Shown here piece by piece: positions 5,707-6,861 of a DNA stretch of 6,861 nucleotides. Source of the DNA: Oscillospiraceae bacterium (lineage in GTDB: Bacteria > Bacillota > Clostridia > Oscillospirales > Oscillospiraceae); contig CADCLH010000106.1 of NCBI GenBank assembly GCA_902802215.1, forward strand, positions 1 through 6,861. Reading direction: 5' to 3'. Within the stretch, counting starts at the first letter, position 1. Every line of letters starts with the position of its first letter. Under the pieces are notes generated by a model. That model had not been told where the DNA came from and searched no databases. It worked only from the letters and a program-made list of their open reading frames with translations. A program made the position numbers and the translations under genes.

Positions 5707-6861
5707 TTAAACTTTATCGCTGACAAAGCCCTCGACCGCGGCCAGCGCGTCCTTGAGCTTCGATACGTCGTTGCCGCCGCCCATGGCGGAGTCCGGCCTG
5801 CCGCCGCCCTTGCCGCCGGCGATGGCCGTGATGCTGCGGATGATGTCCCCGGCCTTGACCCCCTTCGCGACGGCCTCCTTGCCGCAGACGCACTGGAAGG
5901 TGATCTTGTCGCCGTTGACGCTGGCGATGACGGCGACCACATTGCCCGCCTTGTCGCGCAGCACGTCGCCCATCTGGCGCAAGGTGTTGGCGTCGCAGTT
6001 TTCCTTCGAGCAGGTGACGACGGTCAGACCGCCGATGGTCTTGGCATTTCGCAGCAGCTCGTCCGCGCCGCCGGCGGATTCCTTCGCCTTGTACTGCTCG
6101 ATGAGGCGCTTGGCCTCGCGCAGCTCGCTGGCCTGCTGCTCTGCCTTTTGCAGAAGGTCGGCCGTATTGGTTTTGAACAGGGCAGACAGCGCGGCGAGCT
6201 GTTCGATGCCGCGGTCCAGCAGCTTCACGGTCTCCAGACCGGTCGTGGCCTCGATGCGGCGCACGCCGGAGGCGACGGAGCCCTCGGACACGATGTGGAA
6301 GGCGCCGACCTTGGCGGTGTTGTCCAGATGCGTGCCGCCGCAGAGCTCGACGCTCCAGCCGCCCATGTCGACCACGCGGACGACATTGCCGTACTTCTCG
6401 CCGAAGAGGGCGGTCGCGCCGCTCTTCTTCGCGTCCTCGATGCCCATCTCCTTCACGTCGACCGCAAGGCCGCGGAGGATCGCGTCGTTGACGCGGCGCT
6501 CGACGTCCTTGAGCTCCTCCGGCGTGACGGCGGAGAAGTGCGTGAAGTCGAAGCGCAGGAAGTCCGGCTCCACCAGAGAACCGGCCTGATGGACGTGTTC
6601 GCCCAGGACCTCGCGCAGCGCCTTTTGCAGCAGATGCGTGGCGCTGTGCGCCCTGCCGATGGCGGCGCGGCGCGTCTTGCAGTAGCTGGCGGTGACGGTA
6701 TCGCCCACGGCGAAATGTCCGGATTTGACCACGCCGTAGTGCATGACCTTGCCGCCCTTGTTCTTCTGGACGTTGTTGACCTCGAACACGCTGTCGCCCG
6801 CGACGATCTTGCCGTGGTCGGCGACCTGGCCGCCCATCTCGGCGTAGAGCACGGTCCGGTC
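5707..6861 (-). CDS. alaS: Alanyl-tRNA synthetase, C-terminal part (5' end outside window)
   Basis: The last 384 residues of alanyl-tRNA synthetase, which charges tRNA-Ala and removes mischarged Ser and Gly. The frame is open to the right edge (DRTVLYAEMGGQV), so nearly 500 N-terminal residues with the catalytic core and tRNA-binding helices are missing; the usual total is about 870. The visible part begins in the editing domain: YAEMGGQ, then the zinc ligands HSATH (72-76 of the visible protein) and CGGTH (174-178), followed by SEGSVASGVRRIEATTG. A coiled-coil-like linker (about 214-264) leads to the DHHA1/C-Ala domain with the glycine-rich GGKGGGRPDSAMGGG (349-363) near the C-terminus. All expected editing residues are present. 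It is the first gene in view of a leftward cluster, with hit 14 nt downstream. Its promoter, and any T-box leader, would lie outside the window. Confidence 0.97.
   Translation of the reverse strand, partial: DRTVLYAEMGGQVADHGKIVAGDSVFEVNNVQKNKGGKVMHYGVVKSGHFAVGDTVTASYCKTRRAAIGRAHSATHLLQKALREVLGEHVHQAGSLVEPDFLRFDFTHFSAVTPEELKDVERRVNDAILRGLAVDVKEMGIEDAKKSGATALFGEKYGNVVRVVDMGGWSVELCGGTHLDNTAKVGAFHIVSEGSVASGVRRIEATTGLETVKLLDRGIEQLAALSALFKTNTADLLQKAEQQASELREAKRLIEQYKAKESAGGADELLRNAKTIGGLTVVTCSKENCDANTLRQMGDVLRDKAGNVVAVIASVNGDKITFQCVCGKEAVAKGVKAGDIIRSITAIAGGKGGGRPDSAMGGGNDVSKLKDALAAVEGFVSDKV

Noticed and set aside
5753..6589. A 278-codon open frame on the plus strand, opposite alaS
   Set aside because: It is a Ser/Arg-rich antisense shadow of the editing and C-terminal domains of AlaRS.
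1..6861. A hidden defence, mobile or otherwise new multi-gene system
   Set aside because: All sizeable genes but one belong to familiar core families in tight housekeeping strings, and I see no transposase, integrase, inverted-repeat ends, direct-repeat array or abrupt base-composition change.

Overview
The window is about 6.9 kb of GC-rich bacterial chromosome carrying ordinary housekeeping genes, packed tightly and almost all on the minus strand. Gene content (RNase M5, ComEC next to HolA, an M50 site-2-protease-like gene beside a B12-binding-domain radical SAM protein) points to a Gram-positive Firmicute, most likely a high-GC member of the Clostridia such as the Oscillospiraceae. That placement is inference from gene families and order; no rRNA or other phylogenetic marker was compared.

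Reading leftward from the right edge, the first block is a probable operon: the C-terminal half of alaS (alanyl-tRNA synthetase, running off the right edge), a HIT-family nucleotide-binding protein, comEC (DNA-uptake channel), holA (DNA polymerase III delta subunit) and rnmV (RNase M5, 5S rRNA maturation). alaS and hit are 14 nt apart, comEC and holA overlap by 8 nt, and holA and rnmV overlap by 17 nt. The only sizeable gap, 55 nt between hit and comEC, holds a perfect 11-bp stem-loop that may act as a weak terminator or attenuator. No clear Shine-Dalgarno sequence precedes comEC.

Next comes a single rightward gene for a small membrane protein with two predicted helices and no function I recognise. 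It converges on rnmV with a 19-nt overlap of the two 3' ends. It diverges from the second leftward block across a 130-nt region holding a plausible promoter and a short palindrome.

The second leftward block is a short M50 metallopeptidase with both signature motifs, followed by the N-terminal part of a TIGR03960-like radical SAM/B12-binding protein that leaves through the left edge. The radical SAM frame overlaps the end of the M50 gene and has no ordinary start codon where the family homology begins, while a sigma-A-like promoter sits at that point. This is the oddest gene boundary in the window.

I found no mobile element, CRISPR array, tRNA, rRNA or phage gene, and no convincing new multi-gene system. 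Points worth a second look are the missing radical SAM start, the hit-comEC hairpin, the isolated membrane gene between two opposing gene blocks, and the placement of rnmV behind holA.
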